From positions 1-26,744 of the forward strand of contig JAIXQV010000225.1 of NCBI GenBank assembly GCA_027485535.1: a stretch of DNA of 26,744 nt, written 5' to 3'. Positions 15,146 to 23,268 of this stretch are shown here, piece by piece (position 1 is the stretch's first letter; the number at the start of each line of letters is the position of its first letter). Under the pieces are notes generated by a model, which saw only the letters and a list, made by a program, of their open reading frames with translations, did no database searches and was not told the DNA's origin. The position numbers and the translations under genes are program-made. The DNA comes from Oxalobacteraceae bacterium. GTDB lineage: Bacteria; Pseudomonadota; Gammaproteobacteria; Burkholderiales; Burkholderiaceae_D.

Positions 15146-16054
15146 TTACTCAGCTTCTTGTGCTTCTTGTGGTATCGCATCGCTTGGCGCCACCACATAA
15201 CTTGCCAGCAGGGCGGCACGACTTTCCGGTGTTTCCAAGCTCACCCGCCCAAGCGCGCCGCTTCGGTAGTCCTGCAACAAAGTGTGCGCGGCCTTTTCCA
15301 GATCGAGGCCACCACCCCTCAAGCGATAGCCACGTGCCCGCGCGATGGTTTCGATCATACCCGGCCCGTCCAAGGCATCTACTGGTTGGCCATAACGTTT
15401 CGCCAGTAGCTGCGGGTAATGCATCAGCAGCTGATCCGCCAGAAAGCAGGCAACTTCTTCTTCAATAATGGCGTTGACACCGATCGCATGACTAGCGGCT
15501 AGCATCAGGCCATCCGACGGGTGGGCGATTTTTGGCCACATCAAGCCGGGAGTATCGATCAGCACGATATTATTCCCGAGCAGCAATCGCTGCTGTGTTT
15601 TGGTCACGGCAGGTTCATCGCCTACTTTCGCCACACGCTTCTTAAGTAAAGCATTCATCAGGGTCGATTTACCCACGTTGGGTATGCCCATAATCATTAG
15701 GCGCAGGGGCTTCAATGCCGTACCTCGATGCGGCGCCAACTTGAGGCAAAGTGCCGGTAGTTTTGCCACCTCAACGGGCTTGCGGCAAGACAGCGCGACA
15801 GCACTTACCTTGGGCTGTGCGCTGAAGTAGGCCAGCCAGGCCTTGGTCGCAGCCGGATCAGCGAGATCGCTCTTGTTCAGAATCTTCAGGCACGGCCGCT
15901 GACGCTCCCGGCGCAACGACTCGATCATTGGATTGCTACTCGCCTGCGGCAAGCGTGCGTCCAGCACCTCGATAACTAAGTCGACCTTTTCCATGGATTC
16001 CGCCGCCTTCTTGCGGGCGGCGTTCATGTGACCGGGGAACCATTGGATGGACAT
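15146..16054 (-). CDS. rbgA: Ribosome biogenesis GTPase (YlqF/RbgA, circularly permuted)
   Basis: This family of GTPases assists late assembly of the large ribosomal subunit in Bacillus and mitochondria. The GTPase motifs appear in permuted order: G4 NKSD (60-63), a G5-like SC (89-90), G1 GIPNVGKS (123-130), and G3 DTPG (167-170). The N-terminus IQWFPGHMNAARK is the diagnostic YlqF start, fixing ATG 16054. The C-terminal part (about 200-302) is the family's helical RNA-binding region. No Shine-Dalgarno precedes the start; instead the leader reads CCCUCCUC just ahead of the AUG. The crotonase gene follows 20 bases downstream. Confidence 0.93.
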   Translation of the reverse strand: MSIQWFPGHMNAARKKAAESMEKVDLVIEVLDARLPQASSNPMIESLRRERQRPCLKILNKSDLADPAATKAWLAYFSAQPKVSAVALSCRKPVEVAKLPALCLKLAPHRGTALKPLRLMIMGIPNVGKSTLMNALLKKRVAKVGDEPAVTKTQQRLLLGNNIVLIDTPGLMWPKIAHPSDGLMLAASHAIGVNAIIEEEVACFLADQLLMHYPQLLAKRYGQPVDALDGPGMIETIARARGYRLRGGGLDLEKAAHTLLQDYRSGALGRVSLETPESRAALLASYVVAPSDAIPQEAQEAE

Positions 16055-16249
16055 AAGAGGAGGGAATAAGAAACTTATGGACTATTCTAACTGCCGACGA
16101 TGTTTGCGCCAGAAAACTACCTAGCTGCTACGCGCGGCTGGCAAGCCGAATCACATGGGATGACAGGCACTATTTCGGTCATTATGCACGACGCGTTGAT
16201 GCTCTATACTCTGCACGCATCCTGTCGCCTGCCTGCTACCCTCACTTCG

Positions 16250-17386
16250 ATGAAAAAACTCCCTGCACTACTGGTCCAAGCGCTTACGGTTGCCATGCTT
16301 GCTGCATCGCCCGCTCATGCTGCTCAGCCAAGTAGTAAGAAGAAACCAATTGCAAAATCTCGTAGCACCAAAGTCAAGCTAGGGCAAAAAGCGCATTCAA
16401 AGTCAAAAACAGCACCATCAGCATCAGCACCAGAGTTTGCCAATTTCACCCAGTGGCAGGCGGTTGACGGATTCATCGAGGAGATGTGTCGTGACCACGG
16501 ATTCGAACGCGATGCTTTGCGCAACTTGTTTGGGCAAATTCACTACCTCGATAGCGTGGTGAAGTTGATCAATCCACCACCCGTCGGTACTGTCAAGAAC
16601 TGGACCGCTTACCGAGCACGCTTCATCGAGCCGCGTCGGCTGAATGCAGGGACAAAATTCTGGAATCGCTACGCGACTGAGCTGGAGCGAGCGCAGCAAG
16701 AGTTTGGTGTGCCGATAGAGATTATCGTTGGCGTTCTCGGTGTCGAGACCATGTACGGGCAAGCCGCAGGTAAATATCGTGTTCTGGACTCACTGACAAC
16801 TCTTGCCTTCGCCTACCCCGAGACTCCCAACCGCGAGCCGCGCATGGCTTACTTCAGAAATGAGCTTAAGCAAGCGCTGTTACTAGCGCGTGAAAGCAAT
16901 GTTGATCCGCTATCACTGAATGGCTCATTTGCAGGCGCAATCGGCTGGCCACAATTTATGCCCGGTAGCATCCGGCGTTACGCAGTCGATTTCGACGGGG
17001 ACGGAAAAATCGATCTGCGCAATTCCGCAGTTGACGCGATCGGCAGCATTGCCAGCTTCTTGTCGCAACACGGCTGGCAGCGAGATCAACCGCTGGTGTT
17101 TCCCGTGCAAGTGACGCCCGGCATGCCATGGCCCTCGCTCATCGGCAAAAGCTTGGAGGCCAAGTTCAGTCGCGATGAACTGCGGCTTGCCGGCGTCATG
17201 GTACCGGACGATGTGCCGGTGTCTCACCCCTATGGGCTGTTCGATCTGGAAGACGGAAGCCACCCTACCCGCTACCTGCTAGGAACCCAAAACTTCTTCG
17301 CCATCACCCACTACAACCGTAGCTACTACTACGCGATGGCGGTGATCGAACTTGGGCAAGCAATCGGCCGCCAGCGCATGCGGTGA
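16250..17386 (+). CDS. mltB: Membrane-bound lytic murein transglycosylase B family
   Basis: The enzyme cleaves peptidoglycan glycan strands with formation of 1,6-anhydro ends in the periplasm. From ATG 16250 the protein is 378 residues and starts with a clean signal peptide MKKLPALLVQALTVAMLAASPAHA. It lacks a lipobox cysteine, so it is probably soluble rather than a lipoprotein. A lysine/serine-rich linker (about 28-60) follows, then the MltB domain with the catalytic glutamate in GVLGVETMYG (Glu166), GSFAGAIGWPQFMPGSIRRY and the Ca-loop-like DFDGDGKIDL. In-frame starts at 16100 and 16160 would place up to 50 residues before the signal peptide and are unlikely. None of the starts has a well placed Shine-Dalgarno. 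Confidence 0.92.
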   Translation: MKKLPALLVQALTVAMLAASPAHAAQPSSKKKPIAKSRSTKVKLGQKAHSKSKTAPSASAPEFANFTQWQAVDGFIEEMCRDHGFERDALRNLFGQIHYLDSVVKLINPPPVGTVKNWTAYRARFIEPRRLNAGTKFWNRYATELERAQQEFGVPIEIIVGVLGVETMYGQAAGKYRVLDSLTTLAFAYPETPNREPRMAYFRNELKQALLLARESNVDPLSLNGSFAGAIGWPQFMPGSIRRYAVDFDGDGKIDLRNSAVDAIGSIASFLSQHGWQRDQPLVFPVQVTPGMPWPSLIGKSLEAKFSRDELRLAGVMVPDDVPVSHPYGLFDLEDGSHPTRYLLGTQNFFAITHYNRSYYYAMAVIELGQAIGRQRMR

Positions 17387-17405
17387 GCTGATCGGCTCCC
17401 CTGGC

Positions 17406-17440
17406 GTGCGGTGATCGATCTTTGATTTAACTCACCGCAC
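17406..17440 (+). terminator. Possible terminator hairpin after mltB
   Basis: GTGCGGTGA (17406-17414) and TCACCGCAC (17432-17440) pair perfectly over 9 bases with a 17-base loop, followed by CAATTTTAAAAA. The stem is good but the T-run is short and interrupted. It begins 20 bases after the mltB stop. Confidence 0.5.
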
Positions 17441-17454
17441 CAATTTTAAAAATG

Positions 17455-17490
17455 TTTACAGCACTACTAACAACTTATAGAATTTGTTGT
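17455..17490 (+). promoter_or_regulatory. Candidate promoter and operator of the small HTH gene
   Basis: TTTACA (17455-17460) and TAGAAT (17478-17483) are 17 bases apart, a plausible sigma-70 promoter. A short inverted repeat, ACAAC (17470-17474) with GTTGT (17486-17490), brackets the -10 box and could be a repressor site, perhaps for the HTH protein itself. The implied leader is about 130 bases. Confidence 0.45.
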
Positions 17491-17621
17491 CAATTAAAAA
17501 ACTTAATAGCCATTCAGTTGTGGTGGTTGTTGCGACCCCTACGGCAAACGAACTGATCAATCCTGCTGCGTCACGCGACCGCCGCATTTGAATCACCTGA
17601 CCTACTCGGAACCACGACCCT

Positions 17622-17939
17622 ATGAGCACTCCGTCTGATCATCAGGACAGCCATCGACTCGCAGACCAGATCGCCTACGACCCCAACAATTTGTTGGACT
17701 CGCTAATCGAAAAGCTGCACCTGAAAAATGACGCCGCCTTGTCGCGCGCGCTTGAAGTGGCACCCCCAGTGATCAGCAAGATTCGTCACCGTCGCTTACC
17801 GGTCGGTGCCTCGCTGTTAATCCGGATGCACGAGGTGAGTAACCTATCAATACGCGACCTACGGGTATTGATGGGCGATAGGCGCGAAAAATTTCGCATC
17901 AGCGACAAGCAGTTCAAGCCAAAACCTGCGACACACTAA
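17622..17939 (+). CDS. Small helix-turn-helix DNA-binding protein (XRE-like)
   Basis: The 105-residue protein has a helical core, NLLDSLIEKLHLKNDAALSRALEV, followed by APPVISKIRHRRLPVGASLLIRMHEV and LSIRDLRVLMG. This is the layout of a phage-repressor type HTH: helix two around 36-46 and a basic recognition helix around 47-59, then stabilising helices. The tail (86-105) is basic. I recall close relatives in Oxalobacteraceae and other Burkholderiales annotated only as hypothetical or DNA-binding, so it is probably a conserved chromosomal regulator rather than a prophage relic. Targets are unknown. It is preceded by a candidate promoter with an inverted repeat and converges on cysM. No strong Shine-Dalgarno is present. 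Confidence 0.75.
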   Translation: MSTPSDHQDSHRLADQIAYDPNNLLDSLIEKLHLKNDAALSRALEVAPPVISKIRHRRLPVGASLLIRMHEVSNLSIRDLRVLMGDRREKFRISDKQFKPKPATH

Positions 17940-17942
17940 CAA

Positions 17943-17997
17943 TAGCGATCGCTAGGCGGGGCTGACGAGGACAGTACTCGACGTACGACGAGTCAGC
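17943..17997. other. Palindromes between convergent HTH gene and cysM
   Basis: TAGCGATCGCTA (17943-17954) is a perfect 12-base palindrome right after the HTH gene stop. It is followed by GCTGAC (17961-17966) pairing with GTCAGC (17992-17997), or alternatively ACTCG (17976-17980) with CGAGT (17989-17993). Neither has a T-run. These may end or protect the convergent transcripts; I cannot assign a function. Confidence 0.3.
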
Positions 17998-18031
17998 ACC
18001 AACACCGCCAGCGCCCTTTTGCTTGGGCCGT

Positions 18032-18934
18032 CTAAGCGGGAAAGACGCCGGTGGAGAGATACCTATCCCCACGATCACATACGATAAACACAATCACCGC
18101 ATTCTCAACGGTCATTGCAACACGCAGTGCAACCTCGCATGCACCTGCAGCGGAGATACCGGCGAAGATACCCTCCTCAATCGCCATACGACGCGCCATC
18201 TGCTCGGCGACTGCCTGACTAACACTCTCCACCTGATCAACGCGACTACGATCAAAAATTTTCGGGAGATAGGCTTCAGGCCACTTACGGATTCCAGGAA
18301 TTTGTGAACCTTCTTCGGGTTGTGCACCGATGATCCGGATATCTGGGTTCTTTTCTTTCAGATAGTGCGAAACGCCCATGATCGTACCGGTCGTGCCCAT
18401 CGCGCTCACGAAATGCGTCACCTTACCCTCGGTATCACGCCAGATCTCTGGGCCGGTGGTCTCATAGTGCGCACGTGGATTGTCGGGGTTGGCGAACTGA
18501 TCGAGAATTTTTCCTTTGCCTTCGCGCTGCATTTGATCTGCCAAGTCACGCGCGTATTCCATACCACCTGATTTCGGCGTCAGTACAATCTCTGCGCCGT
18601 ACGCTGCCATGCTTTGGCGTCGTTCGAGACTCAGGTTCTCCGGCATCAGCAGAATCATGCGGTAACCCTTCATGGCGGCTGCCATCGCAAGTGCAATACC
18701 GGTGTTACCACTGGTTGCCTCGATCAGGGTGTCGCCGGGCTTGATCTCGCCGCGCGCCTCGGCACCACGAATCATTGCCAGCGCTGGCCGGTCTTTCACC
18801 GAGCCCGCGGGATTGTTCCCCTCAAGCTTGCCGAGAATAATGTTGTTACGCCGAGCGATTTCTTCACCGGGCAAGCGCTTGAGCTGTGCCAGTGGGGTGT
18901 TGCCTACGAGATCCTCGATCGATTGAAATGACAT
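18032..18934 (-). CDS. cysM: Cysteine synthase B (O-acetylserine sulfhydrylase B)
   Basis: CysM makes cysteine from O-acetylserine with sulfide or thiosulfate, using PLP, in the cytoplasm. The PLP lysine is K47 in NPAGSVKDRPA; the substrate loop EATSGNTGIALA and a C-terminal phosphate loop region (GTTGTIMG) are present. The 300-residue length and the SIEDLVGNTPL N-terminus point to CysM rather than the longer CysK. It lies 91 bases downstream of the ComEA-like gene on the same strand, and the HTH gene converges on it. Confidence 0.93.
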   Translation of the reverse strand: MSFQSIEDLVGNTPLAQLKRLPGEEIARRNNIILGKLEGNNPAGSVKDRPALAMIRGAEARGEIKPGDTLIEATSGNTGIALAMAAAMKGYRMILLMPENLSLERRQSMAAYGAEIVLTPKSGGMEYARDLADQMQREGKGKILDQFANPDNPRAHYETTGPEIWRDTEGKVTHFVSAMGTTGTIMGVSHYLKEKNPDIRIIGAQPEEGSQIPGIRKWPEAYLPKIFDRSRVDQVESVSQAVAEQMARRMAIEEGIFAGISAAGACEVALRVAMTVENAVIVFIVCDRGDRYLSTGVFPA

Positions 18935-19025
18935 AGCGGTGTCTTGCGGAGAGCAAAGTAAACCGCCATTGTAGTGGAAAGCCCTTCGACGCTACGGCCA
19001 CTGCATGCGGCCGTAGCCAGACCGA

Positions 19026-19445
19026 CTACTTACCGGCAGGTGCCTTCTCAGCACCTTTCTCGGCACCCTTTTCCATAGCCTTCTCGGTACCTTTGTCAGC
19101 GCCCTTCTCTGCAGCCTTGGCCGTAGCTTTAGCATCGTTCTTACCGGCTTTGCTAGCGCCGGTTGCAGGCCCCTCGTAGCTCTTGCCATTGACTGTCAGG
19201 CCGGCAGCGGAGAGTTTGACTGCGTTACGGGCGCCAACGCCTTTGACACGGCGTTCCAGATCTGCCCAGTCCTTGAAGTTACCGTTCTTCTCGCGCTCAG
19301 CAAGAATGGCTTTCGAGGTGGCAGGACCAACACCCGCGATACTATCGAGCGCTGCCTGATCGGCATTGTTCACATCGACTGCTGCAAATACCGAACCTGC
19401 AAACATGAGCAGCGCAAGGACTGGCAACCAGAATTTTTTCAGCAT
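19026..19445 (-). CDS. ComEA-like helix-hairpin-helix protein with lysine/alanine-rich tail
   Basis: A signal peptide (LKKFWLPVLALLMFAGSVFA) leads to a periplasmic helix-hairpin-helix domain: VDVNNADQAALDSIAGVGPATSKAIL and NFKDWADLERRVKGVGARNAVKL. This is the DNA-binding module of ComEA, which in competent bacteria pulls DNA through the outer membrane. After about residue 85 the protein turns into a low-complexity tail of repeated AEKGADKG/TEKAMEKG/AEKGAEK units, strongly basic and alanine-rich. GGAG sits 6 bases before ATG 19445. A ComEA-like gene next to cysM is, to my recollection, common in Burkholderiales; a role in uptake is inferred from the domain only. cysM follows downstream. Confidence 0.88.
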   Translation of the reverse strand: MLKKFWLPVLALLMFAGSVFAAVDVNNADQAALDSIAGVGPATSKAILAEREKNGNFKDWADLERRVKGVGARNAVKLSAAGLTVNGKSYEGPATGASKAGKNDAKATAKAAEKGADKGTEKAMEKGAEKGAEKAPAGK

Positions 19446-19574
19446 GAATGACTCCGCGTTAAGTTGATCAGAAGCGCGGCCGAGAACGAGATGGGCCGCG
19501 ACAGCATTAAACGCGAGGAAGGCTGAATTAAACGTGCAAGAAGGGATGATTGTTTTGCATAGTGCGGTGATCGA

Positions 19575-20756
19575 TCAGGCTTGACCCATCACCGACAAAT
19601 CTTCCGTACGCCTTGGGGCGTAACTCTCCCATTGACTGCAACCCGGGCAGTGCCAATAGAACTGCCGTGACTTGAATCCGCAGTGGCCGCATTGGTAACG
19701 ACCTAGCTTCTGTGCGTAGCCGCCGACCAAACTCTTCACCAACGATAGCTCGGCAAGCCGATCGGGCGGCGCGTGCATGAGACGCGCCTCAATTAATTTA
19801 TCGAGACCCAGCAGGGTTGGCGTACGACGTAATTCATCGCTCACTAATTGGTTCGCGGCGTCGGCACCATCGAGTTCGAGTGTCCCGCGAAACACCACTT
19901 CAAGCAGATCAATCGATGGCGTCTCGGCGAGATAGCCGCGTAACAAGTTGAGCCCTTCACGCAGACGATCAACGCTGCGATACCCTTCCAACAGTCGCTG
20001 CGCTACCAAACCGACATGCGCAGCGCTCTGCTGCTCGACACGACGCCAAGTACGAAGCGCCGCCTCGGTATCGCTCTTGGCCAGCAAAGCGTCGCCAGAC
20101 AATAAGGTCGCGCGCACATTATTGCGGTCATACGCCAGTGCCTTGTCTAGCGTGATCAATGCAGCATCGGGGTTGACGTGTACTAGCTCGTCTTGCGCTA
20201 TTTCGCAGTGAAATTGTGCGATCTCTTTTTGATAGGCGCCGGAGCCCGAGGCTTGTAGCGCAAGTGCAGCCTCAATCGCGCGTCTCCACTCTTTTTCGCG
20301 TTGGTAAATCTCCAGCAGCGCGCGGCTGGCTTGTGGCGCAAACGGCGTCCCTACGAGCAGATGGAAGGTTTCCTCGGCACGGTCGAGCAGGCCGGCTTTC
20401 AAATAATCTTGCCCGAGTTCGAAGCGGGCCTTGGCGCTCATTTCTGCCGATAAATCGGCACGTGCCAACAAGTTTTGGTGCACACGGACGGCACGCTCAA
20501 TGTCGCCGCGCCGACGAAACAACTTGCCAAGGGCGAAATGAAGCTCCGCAGTTTCCGGGTCTAGTCGGGCGATCTCAACGAAGGCATCAATAGCCTTATC
20601 GGTATCTTCATCGAGCAAGGCATTCAGGCCTTGGTAGTAGCTACGCGGCAGCCGACGCGACTCCGAGATTACGTGGCGGATATCGACGCGCGCAGCGATC
20701 CAGCCTAGCGCAAAAAAGAAGGGGATTGAGACCAGCCACCAGGCTTCAAATTCCAT
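19575..20756 (-). CDS. lapB: LPS assembly regulator LapB (TPR plus rubredoxin-like domain)
   Basis: LapB anchors in the inner membrane and controls LPS synthesis by presenting LpxC to the FtsH protease in E. coli. The 393-residue protein has one N-terminal membrane helix (WWLVSIPFFFALGWIAARVDI), a string of TPR helices from about residue 40 to 340, and a C-terminal rubredoxin-type zinc or iron knuckle with Cys356, Cys359, Cys370 and Cys373. lapA lies 12 bases upstream, with GGGAG before ATG 20756, so the pair is cotranscribed. The next gene downstream is the ComEA-like gene, 129 bases away. Confidence 0.95.
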   Translation of the reverse strand: MEFEAWWLVSIPFFFALGWIAARVDIRHVISESRRLPRSYYQGLNALLDEDTDKAIDAFVEIARLDPETAELHFALGKLFRRRGDIERAVRVHQNLLARADLSAEMSAKARFELGQDYLKAGLLDRAEETFHLLVGTPFAPQASRALLEIYQREKEWRRAIEAALALQASGSGAYQKEIAQFHCEIAQDELVHVNPDAALITLDKALAYDRNNVRATLLSGDALLAKSDTEAALRTWRRVEQQSAAHVGLVAQRLLEGYRSVDRLREGLNLLRGYLAETPSIDLLEVVFRGTLELDGADAANQLVSDELRRTPTLLGLDKLIEARLMHAPPDRLAELSLVKSLVGGYAQKLGRYQCGHCGFKSRQFYWHCPGCSQWESYAPRRTEDLSVMGQA

Positions 20757-20768
20757 CCTAGCTCCCGG

Positions 20769-21092
20769 TCAAAGACCAACCTGCTCAATCAGGCTCTCCG
20801 GGGGTGGAGGCTGACTGCGTGCCTTAGCAAGGTCTGCGGCCGACTGCTTCTGCTGCTCGGCCTCGCGCCTCAAGGCCAATAGCTCACGACGATAACGCAG
20901 CAAGGTCGACATCATGGCGAGCACACCAATCATCAAACCAAGCAGAAGGAAACCTAGTAGCAGCAAAATGAGCGGCGCACCGGCCTTGGAATTCCAGAAC
21001 AGGCTCAGTACAACCTCATCAGTATTCTTCAGTGCAAAATCAAAGAACACAATGAAGAGCGCGATCGACAGCAGGCGAATCAGGAGTTTCAT
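20769..21092 (-). CDS. lapA: LapA-family inner membrane protein
   Basis: The 107-residue protein has two N-terminal membrane helices (LLIRLLSIALFIVFFDFALK and PLILLLLGFLLLGLMIGVLA) followed by a charged, probably coiled-coil tail (LLRYRRELLALRREAEQQKQ) and a proline-rich end. This is the LapA/YciS layout. LapA works with LapB at the inner membrane in LPS assembly. It sits between ihfB (32 bases upstream) and lapB (12 bases downstream), the standard gammaproteobacterial and betaproteobacterial arrangement. Confidence 0.93.
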   Translation of the reverse strand: MKLLIRLLSIALFIVFFDFALKNTDEVVLSLFWNSKAGAPLILLLLGFLLLGLMIGVLAMMSTLLRYRRELLALRREAEQQKQSAADLAKARSQPPPPESLIEQVGL

Positions 21093-21124
21093 CGTCGCGC
21101 TCCTTGTGCAAATGAATTCGCTGA

Positions 21125-21430
21125 TCAGTCGTCATGGATCGGTTGCCCGACCATGGCGTCGACCCGCTCACGCAACTCCTTGCCCGCTTTGAAGTGCGGC
21201 ACCCGTTTGCCCGGCACCACGACCGTCTCGCCAGACTTCGGGTTACGCCCGATGCGCGGCGGACGGCTGTTGGTCGCAAAGCTACCGAAACCGCGAATCT
21301 CGATGCGCTGACCTGAGATCAGCGCATCGGTCATCGCGTCCAGCAGCGTCTTGACCGTGAAATCCGCATCCTTCGCTACCAGTTGCGGATAACGCTCAGC
21401 CAAACGGGCGATCAGCTCCGACTTGGTCAT
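21125..21430 (-). CDS. ihfB: Integration host factor beta subunit
   Basis: IHF is a heterodimeric nucleoid protein that bends DNA sharply at specific sites, helping transcription, recombination and replication. The 101 residues begin MTKSELIARLAER and carry the DNA-bending arm with GFGSFATNSRPPRIGRNP, whose Pro64 intercalates in the family, then VPGKRVPHFKAGKELRERV. I chose ATG 21430, which gives the family N-terminus; an in-frame TTG at 21436 would add two residues. AGG lies about 8 bases upstream. rpsA ends 13 bases before it, the usual rpsA-ihfB linkage. Confidence 0.96.
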   Translation of the reverse strand: MTKSELIARLAERYPQLVAKDADFTVKTLLDAMTDALISGQRIEIRGFGSFATNSRPPRIGRNPKSGETVVVPGKRVPHFKAGKELRERVDAMVGQPIHDD

Positions 21431-21443
21431 CGGCAAGGCCTGC

Positions 21444-23150
21444 TCAGCTCTTGGTGTCGAGTTTAGCTTTCAGCAGCGCGCCCAAGCTGGTGGTGCCCGA
21501 TGCAGCAGCGGAATCGCTGGACATCTTTTGCATCGCATCTTGGGTCTCTGCATTGTCTTTCGCCTTGATCGAGAGCTGGATACTCCGCGCCTTGCGATCG
21601 ATGTTGATGATCATTGTTTCCAACTCATCACCCTCTTTCAGGTGAGTGCTGGCATCTTCAACGCGATCACGCGAGATTTCAGAAGCGCGCAGGTAGCCTT
21701 CAACTTCTTCCGACAAGACAATGACAGCGCCTTTCGGTTCGACCGATTTCACCACACCGTGTACCAGTGCGCCCTTGTCATTCATAGCGCAGTAGTTATT
21801 GAATGGATCGCCCTCGAGCTGCTTGACGCCCAGCGACACACGCTCGCGCTCGACATCAATCGCCAGCACCACGGCCTCGAGCTCATCGCCCTTCTTGAAG
21901 CGGCGCACGGCTTCTTCGCCGGTCTCGCTCCAGGAGAGGTCAGACAGATGCACCAAACCATCGATGTTGCCTGCCAGTCCGATGAACACGCCGAAGTCGG
22001 TGATCGACTTGATCGCGCCTCTAACCTTGTCGCCCTTCTTGTGCGATATGGCGAAGTCATCCCATGGGTTGGCTTTGCACTGCTTCATGCCGAGGCTGAT
22101 ACGGCGGCGATCTTCGTCGATCTCGAGCACCATGACTTCGACTTCGTCACCCAGCTGAACAACCTTGGAAGGTGCGACGTTCTTGTTGGTCCAGTCCATC
22201 TCGGAGACGTGCACCAGACCCTCGATACCCTGCTCGACTTCGACGAATGCGCCGTAGTCGGTGAGGTTGGTGACCTTGCCGAACAGGCGGGTACCCTGTG
22301 GGTAACGACGCGACAGGCCGGTCCAAGGATCGTCGCCCAGTTGCTTGACGCCCAGCGATACACGGTTCTTTTCCTGATCGTACTTCAGCACTTTGGCAGT
22401 GATTTCCTGACCAGCCGTCAGCAGCTCGGAAGGGTGACGCACGCGACGCCATGCGAGATCGGTGATGTGCAGCAGACCATCGATACCACCCAGATCCACG
22501 AACGCGCCGTAGTCGGTGATGTTCTTCACGACGCCATTGACGATGGTGCCCTCTTTCAGGGTCTCCATCAGCTTGGCGCGCTCTTCGCCCATCGATGCCT
22601 CGATCACAGCGCGACGCGACAGCACGACGTTGTTACGCTTGCGATCAAGCTTGATCACCTTGAACTCGAGGGTCTTGCCCTCGTATGGGGTAGTGTCTTT
22701 GACCGGACGTGTATCAACCAGCGAGCCTGGCAAGAAGGCACGGATGCCATTCGTGAGCACAGTAAGACCGCCTTTGACCTTGCCGCTGACGGTACCCGTC
22801 ACCAGTTCGCCGGATTCCATCGCTTTCTCAAGCGCGAGCCAGGACGCGAGTCGCTTGGCCTTGTCACGCGAGAGGATGGTGTCACCGAAACCATTTTCGA
22901 GTGATTCGATTGCAACGGAAACGAAGTCGCCAACAGTGACTTCGATTTCGCCGCTGTCATTCTTAAATTCATCGATCGGAATAAACGCTTCAGACTTCAA
23001 ACCAGCGTTCACGATCACAAAGTTGTGGTCAATGCGGACGACTTCCGCAGAAATGACCTCTCCCGAGCGCATATCTTGGCGGGTCAGAGATTCCTGAAAC
23101 AGCGCAGCAAAGCTTTCGCTGGACACGGGAGTTTGGGTAGCAGTAGACAT
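21444..23150 (-). CDS. rpsA: 30S ribosomal protein S1
   Basis: S1 binds mRNA at the ribosome and is needed for translation initiation, mainly on messages with weak Shine-Dalgarno sites. The 568 residues contain six S1 (OB-fold) repeats at roughly 27-95, 114-180, 201-268, 287-355, 374-443 and 461-529. Repeats three to five share ITDYGAFVDL or ITDFGVFIGL, plus GLVHVS-type signatures. The C-terminus after 530 is low in structure. The start lacks a Shine-Dalgarno, as known for rpsA, whose leader in E. coli binds S1 for autogenous control. It lies between cmk and ihfB. Confidence 0.98.
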   Translation of the reverse strand: MSTATQTPVSSESFAALFQESLTRQDMRSGEVISAEVVRIDHNFVIVNAGLKSEAFIPIDEFKNDSGEIEVTVGDFVSVAIESLENGFGDTILSRDKAKRLASWLALEKAMESGELVTGTVSGKVKGGLTVLTNGIRAFLPGSLVDTRPVKDTTPYEGKTLEFKVIKLDRKRNNVVLSRRAVIEASMGEERAKLMETLKEGTIVNGVVKNITDYGAFVDLGGIDGLLHITDLAWRRVRHPSELLTAGQEITAKVLKYDQEKNRVSLGVKQLGDDPWTGLSRRYPQGTRLFGKVTNLTDYGAFVEVEQGIEGLVHVSEMDWTNKNVAPSKVVQLGDEVEVMVLEIDEDRRRISLGMKQCKANPWDDFAISHKKGDKVRGAIKSITDFGVFIGLAGNIDGLVHLSDLSWSETGEEAVRRFKKGDELEAVVLAIDVERERVSLGVKQLEGDPFNNYCAMNDKGALVHGVVKSVEPKGAVIVLSEEVEGYLRASEISRDRVEDASTHLKEGDELETMIINIDRKARSIQLSIKAKDNAETQDAMQKMSSDSAAASGTTSLGALLKAKLDTKS

Positions 23151-23268
23151 AGATAATGAGTGTTAACCAACCGGGTGGAACCCAAGCTGGGTTAGGTTTT
23201 TCAACGCCCCGCTCTGCATTGCGCAGTGCGAGACACCAAGTAGAAAGCAGCGTTAGCGGTTTGCCGAG
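23151..23268 (-). promoter_or_regulatory. rpsA leader with hairpin and no Shine-Dalgarno
   Basis: The 118 bases before rpsA hold AACCCA/TGGGTT with a three-base loop (23179-23193), about 30 bases before the ATG. The sequence just before the ATG (TTAACACTCATTATCT) contains no purine-rich Shine-Dalgarno. This fits structured, SD-less rpsA leaders used for autogenous control by S1 in E. coli; regulation here is inferred. Confidence 0.45.

Noticed and set aside
16100..16249. N-terminal extension of the MltB-type protein
   Set aside because: A typical signal peptide starts at the internal ATG 16250; residues before it are not signal-like.
21423..22904. A 493-codon open frame antisense to rpsA
   Set aside because: It lies entirely over a certain S1 gene, has no start signal and a composition typical of the opposite strand of a biased codon pattern.
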